DNA from: Temnothorax longispinosus
Lineage: Eukaryota > Arthropoda > Insecta > Hymenoptera > Formicidae
Length of the DNA stretch: 64,000 nucleotides
Assembly (NCBI RefSeq): GCF_030848805.1
Contig: NC_092362.1
Location: 9,382,176 to 9,446,175 of the forward strand
Direction of reading: 5' to 3'
Below are positions 1-11,672 of this stretch, piece by piece; the stretch's first letter is position 1, and each line of letters opens with the position of its first letter. A model generated the notes under the pieces. That model was not told the origin of the DNA. It did not search any database and worked only from the letters and a program-made list of their open reading frames with translations. The translations under genes and the position numbers were made by a program.

Positions 1-846
1 GACCCGATAATCAATTTTGTAATTTGCAAATTTTTGATGATTTCACAATTGAATTTTCTATTATCAATTTACAAATTTCAATTTACAATTGTTAATTTTT
101 AAATGTCAATTTTCAAATCTGCAGTAAAAATTTAATATTGTAAATAATTTGTTGGCTAGCCACGATAATAACACGCACCTGAATGGAGTGAATTTAGCGA
201 TAGGCTGGGTATAGGGCAAACCATACATGACGCTACGCGGGGCTTCAACACACACTTATGTACATACAACACATACGGCGTAAGCATAAGAAATGTATGC
301 GATTCATACACATGTGTCAAATGGAACGAGACCACGCACGTTTCTTATGCTTATGCCGTATGCGTTATACAAAAGTGTGTGCTCCCCGCTTTACTCTGAA
401 TTCAATGATACGCGCGCGCACAGAGGCCCGCCCATAGAAAAAACCAGAAAGATACTTTCATATCGTCATCGTCATCGTATTGGTTGGGCGGCCAAAGGGC
501 CGCCCACTGGAAACTTACAATCATACAGGTATCATCGTCGTCATCGTTATCGTTCTTTATGCACAACGCATACGGTGTAATAAGTATAAGAAACGTACGT
601 GATTTATGCATATGCACATAAAACGAGGAACACACACTTGCATACAATGCACACATCATAGAGCTCTACAGATATCATATCGCATACGTATACGGCTTTT
701 ACTTTCTGTTTATGGTTATACACATGTGTGTAGATCACGCACGTTTATTATGTTTACGCCGTCGGCGTTATACACAAATGTGTGCTCCCCGCTTTAAACG
801 TCACAAAATAGTGTCATGAAAATGCGACCAACAGGCGTCCAAAGTA
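1..846. other. AT-rich non-coding start with diverged repeats
   Basis: No convincing gene is seen. An approximately 80-bp segment at 309-393 recurs in direct orientation at 721-796; both end in GCTCCCCGCTTTA. Inverted relatives of its middle part lie near 268-300 and 555-600. The open frames here are low-complexity and overlap on both strands, so I read the stretch as an old diverged repeat cluster. Confidence 0.5.
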
Positions 847-849
847 TAA

Positions 850-1001
850 AGCTGGATTTTCACGAGCCGCTGAAACCGACCGTTCGAGCGAAAAAACGGA
901 TCACGTGACGACGTTTGTATCGTTTGTATGGTACAAACGTCGTCATGTGATCCGTTTTGTCACTCGAACGGTCAGTTTCAGCGGCTCGTGAAAATCCAGC
1001 T
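850..1001. mobile_element. 152-bp palindromic MITE, Harbinger-type TSD
   Basis: The element is almost entirely inverted repeat: it starts AGCTGGATTTTCACG and ends CGTGAAAATCCAGCT, with an arm of about 65 bases on each side of a short centre near 930. TAA flanks it at 847-849 and 1002-1004. A 3-bp TAA/TTA duplication is typical of PIF/Harbinger insertions. It has no coding capacity. Confidence 0.7.
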
Positions 1002-1004
1002 TAA

Positions 1005-1566
1005 AGCCTTATGTACACGATACTAGAACGCGGCTTGAGTTTCAATTTCAGCCAATCAACTTGCAGCTCGTACAGAAAAGTAGCCGTTTCATTGGATTAA
1101 ACCAAAACTTGGACACAGTTCTTGCATTATAAATATCTAGCCTTAAAATTTTCTTCCCTAAATCGATAAGTAAATTTTCAATTTTGCGACTTGAAAACGC
1201 GTCATAAAAATACGAGACTCGTTTGCATTGCTTGAAATTCCCAAGCATTTTTGCACCTGAAATGAGATAAATATATATTCGACCGTTGAAAAGAGAGAGA
1301 AAGTAAAGATGCAGAGTGTAAAAAGTGCAAACAACGCGAACAGACTGAATACAAGCGTACGCGGGGCGCCGTATGGCGAGACAGTTTTTTGTCACCACCG
1401 GCGAGGCCCGATCGCAGGGAGAAGTAATCTACGCAAGCAGTGCCAATAATCAGTAGAAAAAGAAGAAAACCGGCGAGGCTCAGCGTACGTAGTCAAAACG
1501 AGCAAAGAACGTCGCAAAACGAAACAATAGGAGCCTCTTGTTCAATACCATTGTGCAAGAATTCAG
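1005..1566. other. Non-coding stretch, nothing recognised
   Basis: No domain, RNA or repeat was recognised. A short phrase (CCGGCGAGGC) occurs near 1399 and again near 1471 but is too short to define a repeat. Confidence 0.4.
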
Positions 1567-1907
1567 ATGCTAGTAACTGACATACAAGAAAACGAGGTTT
1601 GTTTGTTTTGAATTTCTCGTAAAAAATTTTTATATACTCTTTAAGGTTATTCTATATAGAAGTCGTAGTCGTGATTTGTAAGAAATTAACCACGCACATT
1701 CCAAGTTGAGAAAAATATTCAATTTGTACGTGGTCAATTTCTTACAACTCACGATTGTGACTTTTATGTAGAATAACCTTTACATGTGTAACAAGGTACA
1801 AAACACTATCATCTATTTTTTGATTTCAGAATAAAGATACTGAAATTATTGGAGGTACTATTCTAAATGACAATGCTGTCTTCGCAGCTGTCAATGACGA
1901 CGAATAA
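1567..1907 (+). CDS. Possible two-exon 3' end of an unknown gene
   Basis: A short open segment at 1567-1596 follows an AG (ATTCAG) and ends at a GT (GAG/GTTTGT). A second segment at 1830-1907 follows TGATTTCAG and runs in frame to TAA, ending in an acidic tail (VNDDE). Joined, they would encode about 35 residues. The putative intron holds the 1644-1779 MITE, which would make the insertion harmless to the reading frame. The product is not recognised and the splice signals are only moderately strong, so this may be fortuitous. Confidence 0.22.
1644..1779. mobile_element. 136-bp MITE with TTA target duplication
   Basis: Starts AGGTTATTCTA and ends TAGAATAACCT, with inverted arms of about 60 bases that share AAGAAATT and ACCACG segments. 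TTA occurs directly outside at 1641-1643 and 1780-1782. The size and 3-bp TTA duplication fit a non-autonomous PIF/Harbinger element. It is unrelated in sequence to the element at 850-1001. Confidence 0.7.
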
Positions 1908-4900
1908 GTTTTAAATTTCGTTGATTAAACAGTGCTTGATTAACGTGCAGCCTAGTTTTTAATGGAATGATTAATGTACCAAGTGTGGATAATTTGCAAA
2001 TGTTGACCACGATTTCAAACATCAACATCTCCCTTTTGTAAGAGGAAGAAAAGCTAGAGGGAAAAAAAGAAAAAGAGAAGAATATAAACAGAAAGTTATG
2101 CGTTTGGTCTTTTGAAAAGATTATATATAATAGACTGGCTTTTATAACGTTTGTCATCAAAGTGTTTAAAAGGTATAAACATTAGTGCAATTGTATCATT
2201 GACAATTTTTTAAAGTTACGCTCATTCAGGAGTGAAAATATTTTTTTTCTAGTATGATGAGTTACCAATCGATGGATAACATCATATATCATTGACCGTC
2301 TCGATGTGAGACACAAGTGCCAGCGTGAGGTCCTACTGTGAAAAGTTTGCACACTAAACTATTACGCGCAACTAATTCAGCAGCTCATATTCGTAAAAAG
2401 ACTATATGTATATCCTGGCGTATGGATACTATATAAAAACAATTTACAATCTGCGTATTATAAACGCATGTTACTATTTGTAGTGACAGCTACATTACAA
2501 GCTGAATTAAACTACAGACAATAGAATATTACTAGCCAGTTTCTCGACACAGATCCTCATTGCGGTATGTTAATTTTATAATTAATTTGATGAATATTGA
2601 GGAGAAAACCTTTTCTCAAGTCTATCAATCCTATTATACGTAGAGGTAAAAGTCTCAACTCTGCATTTAAATTGAAATTTCAATCATCTACGATTAACTA
2701 ATTAATTTGTTATTTTTCTAATTGTATTGTAAACAAACTTTCCTTTCGTGGAGATTGTTGATTGACAATTTTGATGTGATTCAGCAAGAACTTGCTACTG
2801 CTGGAAAAATAATATTATTCTGCAATCCATAAAAACGCAAAAAACTATAAAACTGAATTAATTGCTAATGACAAAGCTATAAATTTGATGACACTTGAAA
2901 AGTTGTATAAAGATATCGTAAAATTTGACAACCTCTCCCGACCTCCCTTAACATGCAATTATTCAATTAATGTTTTGCATGACTTGAGGACATACGTTAT
3001 TGCTGCCTTGAAAAATTGATATTGTTGCTTGGACAAACAAAAGATTTTTTACGACAAAAGTGATTGCTGTGAATGCTTCTTTGGTGTCAATTACTTATCA
3101 CAAAGGACAAATCTCTTTGAGTAGTTTGTTTTTTAATGTTACAAAAAAAACTGTCTTTTTCATGCTTTATATTTTATGAGGTATGTTTCAAGAATTTTTG
3201 AAAAACAGTATTCATAGTATAGCAGAGGCCACCATTGTCACATTCTTAAACAACTTACAGATAACCACATGTTCCTATACGCGGAACGTTAAGCTCGAAA
3301 TGCAATGGTTATTAATACACAATTTAATATTATTGTTTTTGTAATATAATATAAATGTATATACCAAAGGCATTTTAACAAATATATTGTTTTAAATTTT
3401 ATAAATGACGACCAGTTGTAACTAAATTGACAAATCATATAGATAAGTTCATGGGGAAGGAAGCGGATATGATATTTAAAGTAATTTTATCACATGTGTT
3501 CATTCCGCTATTGAGAAAATAGATTATCATGACAATTAATTGCTACAAAAATAAAATTAAAACTGTTTAAAACGCCACCAATATTCAAACGAAATACTGA
3601 AGCACATTTTGCACGTGTATTTGAAACTAATTGCCGATGCGTTTATGTTACATTTTCTGCATTATATAAGCATTCTTTATATCTTTATATTATTACAGGA
3701 ATTATGACAACAGTACAATACAATTAAGTGTGCCTTGTGGCGAGAGCGATGTGTTGGTCCAGAATTTACATATTTTTTACAAGTATATGCTTGAATTCCC
3801 GGAAGAATAGTAATGGAGAAAATCTGAAATCAATGTATAATGCACGTAAAAATAAGTAAGTTGAAAAAATTGTAATATAATAATATATACTTTTTTATTG
3901 ATTGATAAATAATGTTTTGTAATGATGGAGCAACGAATTAGCTTACATAGAGAGATGGGTATATGGTCTATGATTGAAATATTGACGAAATATATAATAA
4001 AAACAGTGGAATCTGAAATCAGTGAAAACGATAATTTTAAAGTTAGGGTATTAATTTTATAATTTTCATTTTGCATACACATATATAAAAGATTAGCTAA
4101 ACTGATTTGTATAATTTTACAACTATATATTTACTCGCTCTGCGCCCACAACTTTTTTATATATATTAATAATTTCACAAATAAAATGTCAAGCAATTGT
4201 AGTGTGGAAAATTGTATATAAACAAATCGAATAACACAATCGGTGACAACTACAATGAAATGAAGTGAAATCTTTATAGATGACTGCACAAGCATGATGC
4301 CGAATTATTTAAGTACAAATCTAGCGATCCAAGATACATACGAAGCTCGTAAAACATGAGACACTAAATTTGTTTTCCAAATCCGTTTTACATAATGAAC
4401 TGACGCTTTGTCACTTGTATCTTTGTAAAAACAGATAATATTTTACCATCGCGCAAAAGAGATTTAGGATTGACGAGTTGAGAGAAAAAGAATTGTGTCG
4501 TCAAACTTTTTATATTTAATTTAAAAGAAAACATATGTTTAGACACACCAATTTATTGTCTCGCCGTCTGTTTTCGAATTCACACAACTCCACGGATCAA
4601 GCGGATTGAATTTTCGTTGGTGTGCCACGATTTAAACTCGATGTTTAACGATCTTAATGACAAAATATATGCCTTTCGGCGATTTAATATTAAAAAGTAA
4701 GTGTGCGCGTCGTTTAAACACTGATTACAAACATTCACGATCGCTGTGTATTTATCAAGAGATACTTAAATATTGCCTCTAAATATTGAAGCCATTATGA
4801 ATAAGAGAAAAAAAGGGGGAAAAAGCGACAAGAATATATAATGCGCACACATGTACGCGCAACACTCTTGTATAATCCAAAGATTAATTATAAACATTTT

Positions 4901-4919
4901 CGTAAGGAACGTTGATATA
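1908..4919. other. Three kilobases of AT-rich DNA without a recognisable gene
   Basis: Open frames are short, overlapping and of AT-driven composition (runs of Leu, Phe, Ile, Asn, Lys). No splice-linked domain, tRNA-like fold or terminal inverted repeat was seen. This may be intron or intergenic DNA, or decayed repeats. Confidence 0.45.
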
Positions 4920-4925
4920 TATATA

Positions 4926-5938
4926 TCGGCGGAACGCGTCAGCAACGAGAGAGGATGGCCCGTTGGTACACTCGTTGGATATGACATGGGCTTGCACAAA
5001 AATGTAAACCACGACACTCGTATAACGTATTGTCCGCCGGACGTACTGTTGAACAATTTTCTAAGTAATAAGAGTATGACGGACTATACGATTGTCATAC
5101 TGGATGACATACATGAATACAACAAGGACATGGATTTCCTTATACTCCTAGTGAGAGAGTTTTTACGTACAACGTCCCCAAGAGTAAAAGTTGTACTAAT
5201 GTCCACGACGATCGACGTGGACAAATTTGCTCAATATTTTGCAATGCCTGTAGGAAATGAATTTGTACCCGCACTAATCATTGATATTCCCAATTGGAAA
5301 GCTTACAATCTTTCCATATGGTATATCGACCAGATTGAGGATTTTGGTTGCGTAAGTACATAAATTTTTTCTACACGATTAATAAACATTTGAAAGTGCT
5401 TCATTTTACCGAAAAGGTGATTACAATCGCGTTATCCGCTTTACGGAGAGACGAGGGAAAAAGAATATGTACAAATTTCTCAATGTCGATAAAACGGATG
5501 TCGGGGTATAAGATTATTGTTTCGTCCCAAGTTAAAAATTGCCATTGCATACATTTCCAAACGTCAGCATTAACGTAAAAATAAATTTTTTAACAAAACT
5601 TGGAAAACAAGACCAACAGTCTCTTTTTATGCAACACGCAATACAGAGTATGAATAATTAATAATTTTCATTAATTTTTCCAATTTTCTGCAATTAATAT
5701 TAATGTGTTTTTTTGTTTCTCCCAACAGATCCCCACAGTGGACGAGGAACCTAAATTTGCGACTGCGATGGCGGAATTTGCCGTACGTATCGTACGTGCC
5801 TTCGACATGATTGAAAGTGGAGAAAGTAGCGATGAAAAGGGCACTGTACTAGTATTTCTACCGAGATTTGCGCCTTATTATTGCGACGATTCTAAGACTG
5901 AACCATATTTCCCCGAGAAATGGCATCGTTGTCGGTGA
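4926..5938 (+). pseudogene. Fragment of a TDRD9/spindle-E-type DEAH helicase
   Basis: Two exon-like blocks, 4926-5351 and 5729-5938, are joined in frame by GC/GTAAGT and CCCAACAG/AT. Block 1 matches the middle of the helicase core of the TDRD9/spindle-E family, which acts in the germline piRNA pathway. The order is conserved: VGYDMGLHK, then CPPDVLL, then ILDDIHEYNKDMDFL, then the motif III region. Block 2 contains VLVFLP, as expected just before the next core motif. The DEVH box has become DDIH and the SAT motif reads STT, so ATP hydrolysis should be impaired. The Walker A region, the C-terminal helicase half and the Tudor domain are absent, and block 2 soon ends at TGA. A diverged but expressed paralogue cannot be excluded. 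Confidence 0.72.
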
Positions 5939-6831
5939 AACTCAATTTCAAAGATTATCAATTTCATTTCGTTTTACTGTGGAATTTTTCTTCTCACAAG
6001 TCACTTTATAATTTTATTTCAAATCTATACGTCTTTGGATCTAAAATTAGGTATACGATACGTATATAGTTTGATGCGAGCTGTTGTAAATAAGTTGAAT
6101 ACTATGAGACAGAGAGAGAGAGAGAGAAAGAGCGAGCTCACCAATAAAAATTAATAATAAACTCAAATATGCGACCCTGAATTCTTCTCTGTGACATGTT
6201 TAAATGTCAATGCCATTTTTTCAAACGTTCTTAAAAGATACAACACGCTATTTTACGCGGGTTTTCGTGTGAACCGTTTGCCTCTCGTCCTTGTTGTACA
6301 TGTGAAAATAAAAAAAAAAAATTTCCTTCACAGCCGTCAATGTGAGAAATCAAAAAGTTTTGCCGTTTGCAAAAATATTTGCACGGAAAAATCTGCACCG
6401 TTTCATCTATTAAAATGTTACACCATACGAAATTTTATATGCATTTTACACTTGATTCTCGCAACATTTGTTTTGCATATTTAGAAAATATCATCAATAC
6501 ACAAGTATTGAGGGAGATTATAAATGCGGTGTGTGTGTGTGTGAATGTATTTATATTTAAACATGTTTGAGATTTATTTCCTTTATATTATTAAGAGCAC
6601 AATACCGGTTATATTACAAGGAGCACGAATGTATCTTTTAATTCTTTAAAGCGCTCTTTTATCTCTTCACTGTAACAGCAGCTGTAAATTCTCGAATTGC
6701 GGCATGAAAAAAAAAACCGTAAATATTCAAAATAAAATTAATAACCGGCGTATTTTTTCTTTTTTTTCCATTTTTTACGCAACTCAATCTAGTAATGAGG
6801 AAATGGATAAACACTTTTAATATAATTCATA
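5939..6831. other. Non-coding AT-rich stretch
   Basis: Contains a short (GA)n run near 6108-6130 and a (TG)n run near 6527. No gene or continuation of the helicase fragment was recognised. Confidence 0.4.
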
Positions 6832-7042
6832 CACGGAGAAAATTTTATAGTAAATATTACTATGGTGTCGCATTAGCTGCGGACCATCGAGGAATTTTAA
6901 GTTAAATTACTATGTTTATGGTAAAAATTACGTTATTTAATCGTTTTTAAAACAATAATTATAGTATTTTAACTTGAAATTCCTCGATGGTCCGCAGCTA
7001 GTGCGACACCATAGTAATATTTACTATAAAATTTTCTCCGTG
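6832..7042. mobile_element. 211-bp MITE with TA target duplication
   Basis: Starts CACGGAGAAAATTTTATAG and ends with its exact reverse complement. A second pairing further in (CCTCGAGGAAT type) gives arms of roughly 90 bases. TA flanks both ends at 6830-6831 and 7043-7044. A TA duplication points to the Tc1/mariner superfamily; this is inference because no transposase is encoded. Confidence 0.75.
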
Positions 7043-7044
7043 TA

Positions 7045-7881
7045 TCATACACATAATGCCATTGTTTATCAGATTTAATTGGAAAATATATATATATATA
7101 TATATATATATACTAATATTCATATTAATAAAACTGAGATTTGTCATGTAAATAAATATTACGTCTGTAGAGCGTTGTTAGTTTGCAATTCGCGGTATTA
7201 TCATTGTTCCGTCGCATCGAGAGTGATATTTTACAACTTTTTTTCGCAGGATGTTAAAAGAGATGGACAATAAGATTTTGAAGACACTGTCCGCGCGTTC
7301 AAGGAGCAGAATATCTTTGAGGATAAAACTGTTTTTGTTGCGTCAAGCTGAGCTCTCCACGCTTAAGTCTAACAAACGAGATTCAAACTAAACAGACTGC
7401 TGTTAAAATTACCGAAGTTAATCAATGCAGAAAAGTTTAGTACACAGTCCAATTGCAACAATCTATAGTACTGTTCTTCACTTGTTTACAATTGGCGAGT
7501 AAAAAATTTAAACCAAACTAGCGCGTTTAATCTTTACAAAAATCGCTTTATTTCAACACATTGTCTATAGAATTGAGTTGGAATATACAAAACCGAACGA
7601 TGCAAAGTCTGAATGTAACATAAAAATAGCGTTTAAAAATCTATTAATTTACAGTTATCTTACTTGTCCTAAACTATTTCGTAGTATATATTTAAAATGT
7701 TTAAAAATAGTATAGATATATATATCTAAGGATAAATTTTAAAAATAGACAATATATAAATGAAATGTATTTAAAGTCATATATAAACGAGTACAATAAT
7801 AATGTATAATATATTATTTACGGGAAAAGACATAGTGTATTTATCGTAATTATTTTTATCGTTCGTTATTCTTTTTTACAG
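7045..7881. other. Non-coding stretch with (TA)n run
   Basis: A (TA)n microsatellite lies at about 7087-7112. Position 7250 ends a TTTTTTCGCAG acceptor-like sequence, but the downstream frames close quickly. Nothing else was recognised. Confidence 0.35.
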
Positions 7882-8276
7882 CTGTGCTGACAACAATCGA
7901 TCCAATGTATCACAGTACTTTGCCTCGTTTGAGTTTCGTCAATCTCTGTGAGAATACAATCGACAACGTGCCACCAGTGGAAAACCGAAAGCAGCGTCTA
8001 AAAGACTTGTCAACAATAGGCTTCACGTCGTTTTTCTACACGTCAACATATTCCTACTCGCGTTCATCGAAAAGAATAAGCTTGGACTCTTTTCATTTTT
8101 GCTGTCCGTGAAACTACTAAACAAACAAGCCTGCTGCTAATGGACGGCATCGGCCTCGAGTTGATTTATTCGTCAATTTCATTGAATGACTGCCGGCGCC
8201 GCGGCAGTGAAATTTTGATCGACGACAATCTATGTTGCGCAAACAGCGTTTCAGAATTCTTGGTAAATATTTCGGA
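7882..8276 (+). pseudogene. Candidate decayed exon of unknown gene
   Basis: A strong acceptor (CTTTTTTACAG) precedes an open frame of mixed, non-repetitive composition to 8111 that includes PMYHSTLPRLSFVNL. Just downstream, in another frame, a second open stretch at about 8131-8276 includes LLLMDGIGLELIY. Together they look like one exon broken by a frameshift, with higher GC than the surroundings. I cannot assign a family. It lies 2 kb after the TDRD9-like fragment on the same strand and could belong to it, but no motif shows this. Confidence 0.25.
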
Positions 8277-9292
8277 TTAGTGCAGTGTAACATTACAAAG
8301 TTACAACAAACGTTCTCTACAATAAACGTGCTAGTTTTTTTATAAGAGCCGCGAAAGATTGTCGGTAAAAATTGATCAAACATTTTCCATAAACGTCAAC
8401 GAACGTTCTTTAATCTGTTTATGGTTTCGTGAAAAATTTATTGCGAATATTGATTAGAACGTATAATTTTATTTTGTGCAACCAATTTATCTTTTGTATT
8501 TTGTGATTTAGAAACAAAGAGACTCATTTATGAAACATTTCAACAACGAATACAAGATTATTTCAATCACATAAAATTTCATACTTTTGGTCTTTTTCCG
8601 TTTCTTGGATGAAACTGAGTAGCTTCGGAAAAATACGGATGCTTTGTGTTGTCGTTGTTCTGACTAAAGATATAGTGGTCGAGGCGACACAATTGTTTGT
8701 CGAAAGTACAGTTGTGTTAAAAAAAGACCGAACCGAATTTTAAAAATAGATGGCGACCCAGCTGAAGAATACGACACGGGAGAAAAATATAAATGACAGA
8801 TTATACATTCCACAGAACAAAAGGGCGAAATTAAATTCTTTACGACAATGAAAAGTAGATTTCCTTTCGTCGTGTAATATTATTCCCTTATATCTTTTCT
8901 TCGAAACGACAGAATTATGGTACGTTTGTTGTTTTTTAACGCAGATGAAGGATAACTGTGTAATATCGCTAGTTTTTGTACACGTGGTAGATATGTGTGC
9001 GCGCGTGCGTATGCCGATGTACACGGTTGTTTAAATTCGTCCTGGCCAATTATTTTAGAACGTCACTAGGATAAATGCCTTTCCTGGTAAAGTACGAGAA
9101 AGAAACGCGATACGCAACGATACAAGCACATATAAACAGCACACATATGTTCTTCTCTCTCTCTCTCTCTCTCACCCTTTCTTTCTCTCTAAATGTGTTT
9201 CTTCGTTTTTCCTTTTTCCAGATTAAAAAAAAAGACACAAGGAGAGAGCGTGAAATGTCATCAACTTGTAGTATTTTTACACTGGTAGAGCT
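8277..9292. other. Non-coding stretch with (CT)n run
   Basis: A CT microsatellite occupies about 9151-9190. It inflates Leu/Ser-rich frames on one strand and Arg/Glu-rich frames on the other; neither is credible as a gene. Confidence 0.4.
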
Positions 9293-9529
9293 GATGCGTG
9301 CCGTCAGTGCACGCATTAAAGCTGTCGTACACACTCTAAACGTAAACTGTGTATGCCTAGTATAGACGGGTTAAAAATCACGAAATTCTCAATATTCATT
9401 ATTACATTATTTGATAAAATATATATATCGCGTATTTCATCAATTAAAATATTTGCATTCTACTTGGAGTATTGAGAAATTAAATCGCAGTACACGACGG
9501 CTTTAATGCGTGTACTAATGGCACGCATC
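9293..9529. mobile_element. 237-bp inverted-repeat element
   Basis: A 40-base left arm (9293-9332, starting GATGCGTGCC) is repeated inverted at 9490-9529 (ending GGCACGCATC) with a few mismatches. The centre is AT-rich. No clear target duplication could be fixed, so the superfamily is unassigned. Confidence 0.6.
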
Positions 9530-10639
9530 GATCAGTGCAATAACGTTATAAAGTTTATCAAAATGTTGTCGGAAAGTTTGCTACCAGTTTAGCAACTTGT
9601 ATACCTGTGTGTTTGCTATTACATTAATGTGTTGGAATATTTTCTCCCTTTATATATTTGTGTGTCGTGTGTACTTTTACAATTTGTAAGATGGTGAAAG
9701 AAAAACATAAAAAGAAAGAAAGAACGAAAATGCAAAAGGAGGGAAACAGAAACACATATAATATATGACACATAAGTATAGGGCACGTTCATGTCGTAGT
9801 GTCGAGCCTCTCATCTTTCCCTTTCCACCTCCCTCGAGCGTAAAGTTAAATTTTAATAAATTTCGTTATATTTCATTAAATCACGCTCGTGTCGTTAAAT
9901 TTTTCAAAATTTTAATGTTTTTCTAAAATTTTCTCAATTTGTATTAAATTTTCCTAAATATTTTAAAATTGTATGAAATTTTCCCAAATTTTATTAAATA
10001 GTATTAAATTGTATTCAATATTTTATTTTTAGCCAAATTTCAGCTATATCAATTGTATGAAACGATGAACGGCAATAGGAAAAATGACATTTACCATTCG
10101 AACGTTCTCTATCGAGGATGAGTCGTAAATTGTGAAGCTAATTCACGAACCGTGTAATCATTTCATAATATTATATATCATTATGTTTGGATATCGTGCG
10201 GTAATCTCTCTTGGCCACGGCAAATCATGTTCCCGTCTTGTGGGGTGAGAATATTTATGGCCACGTGCCTTCTTTTACTTTTACATTTTGATTAGTATTA
10301 CTAATATTTTAATATGCACTTAATTTACATTTTAGTACATAGCATACTTGGATTTCGAGATGTACTTGTAGTGTGTGTTTCAATATTTGTGATTCGTTTA
10401 ATTGGATCGTTTAGTTTCATCACCTCGTTCTGCTCCAACACTTTATATTAATTACATCGTCAATGAGGTCATTTCATTCTTATTGTTTAGGACGCAGTCG
10501 GAATAGACGATTGGTTTAACACATAGAGAAAGGTATGCACCATGCTATGTGTCAACAAGACTTTGTAATTTAAATTTTTATTACAATTTAATCAGACACA
10601 CACTCGATAATTGTCATAATATCTCAATACATCATTAAT

Positions 10640-10643
<4 letters not shown>
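9530..10643. other. Non-coding AT-rich stretch
   Basis: From about 9845 to 10025 there is a run of short diverged repeats built on TTAAATTTT and AAATTTTCTAAA. No gene was recognised. Confidence 0.4.

Positions 10644-10689
<46 letters not shown>
10644..10689. repeat. (TA)n microsatellite
   Basis: About 23 uninterrupted TA units, directly visible. Confidence 0.95.
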
Positions 10690-10692
<3 letters not shown>

Positions 10693-10768
10693 GGTACTGG
10701 TAAAGAAATGAATACAAATAAAAATAATATAAATATGCAAGTTTTTAATTTATTGATTACATTTTCAG

Positions 10769-10887
10769 CAAATAGGGGCCATCAGGCACTCGCCGTTTTC
10801 CACAAAGAGCGCCCCGCCGTCACACAACTCACACCCCCGAAACTCGTGATTATGGAGCCTCCAGAAGAATCTGCAGAATTCTCGTAG
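10769..10887 (+). CDS. Probable terminal exon of an unidentified gene
   Basis: A good acceptor (ACATTTTCAG) ends at 10768. The next 119 bases are open in one frame up to TAG at 10885-10887 and encode about 38 residues of ordinary protein-like composition. The segment is strikingly GC-richer than its AT-rich flanks, with segments such as ALAVFHKERPAV and LVIMEPPEESAEFS. Upstream exons would lie to the left, but none was identified. The Gypsy element is inserted only 121 bases downstream, so it may interrupt the 3' untranslated region of this gene. Family unknown. Confidence 0.4.
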
Positions 10888-11008
10888 AGTCGCGCGAACT
10901 CACACCGTTTTAAAATATAACAACGTATCGCGTTATGTTGTGCGTGTTTAAACTGCGAAATAAAACGCGAAACAAAATTTGTGCTCGATATTATACATTT
11001 GTCTCTCT

Positions 11009-11427
11009 TGTTGTGCCCCTTTGTTGGAAGAGGGACACTTGGGTTCTTTTGGTCCACGGAGGATGCGGGATATCTTTATATAATTAAACGGCACTTTGGA
11101 ATAAATGACAACTTTAATTAATCCACTCTGAGTACAATTGTTCTTCGCGTTTGGTGCCCGTTACTGATCTGCTCCCTGACTCCGATTGCCCTCACGTCTC
11201 CTGTTGTCGCTTCCTTTTCAATCCTCGTCTTGTCCTTCAATATCGCTGAGTTGCTCGATCGTATCTGGGCCGATCGCGCAACTCATCTATTGCTGATTCG
11301 GCGTTGCGTAATTCTCTCGGGCTTTCGCGGTCGCGTTCCCTATTGTTATTCTCGGTCTTTCTTAATATTATTATTTTATACTATAATATAATTATTTTAT
11401 TGTTACATTTTGATTGGGGCCGCAACA
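11009..11427 (-). repeat. 3' LTR of the minus-strand Gypsy element
   Basis: Identical to 25422-25840 apart from a T/A difference in a segment reading CTCATC(T/A)ATTGCTG-like near 11287. In plus coordinates it runs TGTTGTGCCCC to GGCCGCAACA. Confidence 0.93.
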
Positions 11428-11440
11428 TCCCTCCCCCTTT
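11428..11440 (-). promoter_or_regulatory. Polypurine tract
   Basis: On the minus strand this reads AAAGGGGGAGGGA and abuts the 3' LTR. This is the expected plus-strand DNA primer of a retroelement. Confidence 0.85.
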
Positions 11441-11658
11441 GAGAGAAGGAAACTACGGTCGGTAGTTTTCGTTACAATTTTTCGCTGCTTATCCTATTTC
11501 TATTTCTATTAGGGTGGTTTATTTTCTTTATTATTTTTGTTTCTGAGGTTACATTCTTCTTATTTTCTAGTATAGTATCGCTGAGTCGCCCTGTCCGTGC
11601 GGTCGGGCGCTTGCTCGCTTCTTATGTCTTTTTATTACATAGATGATTATTCCTACTA
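11441..11658 (-). other. Short region between env and the polypurine tract
   Basis: It follows the interrupted C-terminal end of env in the minus orientation. It probably encodes the last cytoplasmic residues of env and a 3' leader; no other gene is seen. Confidence 0.35.
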
Positions 11659-11672
11659 TGCTTAATATAATT

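Noticed and set aside
293..797. Overlapping open frames on both strands near the start
   Set aside because: They arise from a diverged inverted/direct repeat family; composition is repetitive and no domain is present.
9050..9365. Open frames of about 94-96 residues on both strands
   Set aside because: They are produced by a CT/GA microsatellite and show no splice or domain support.
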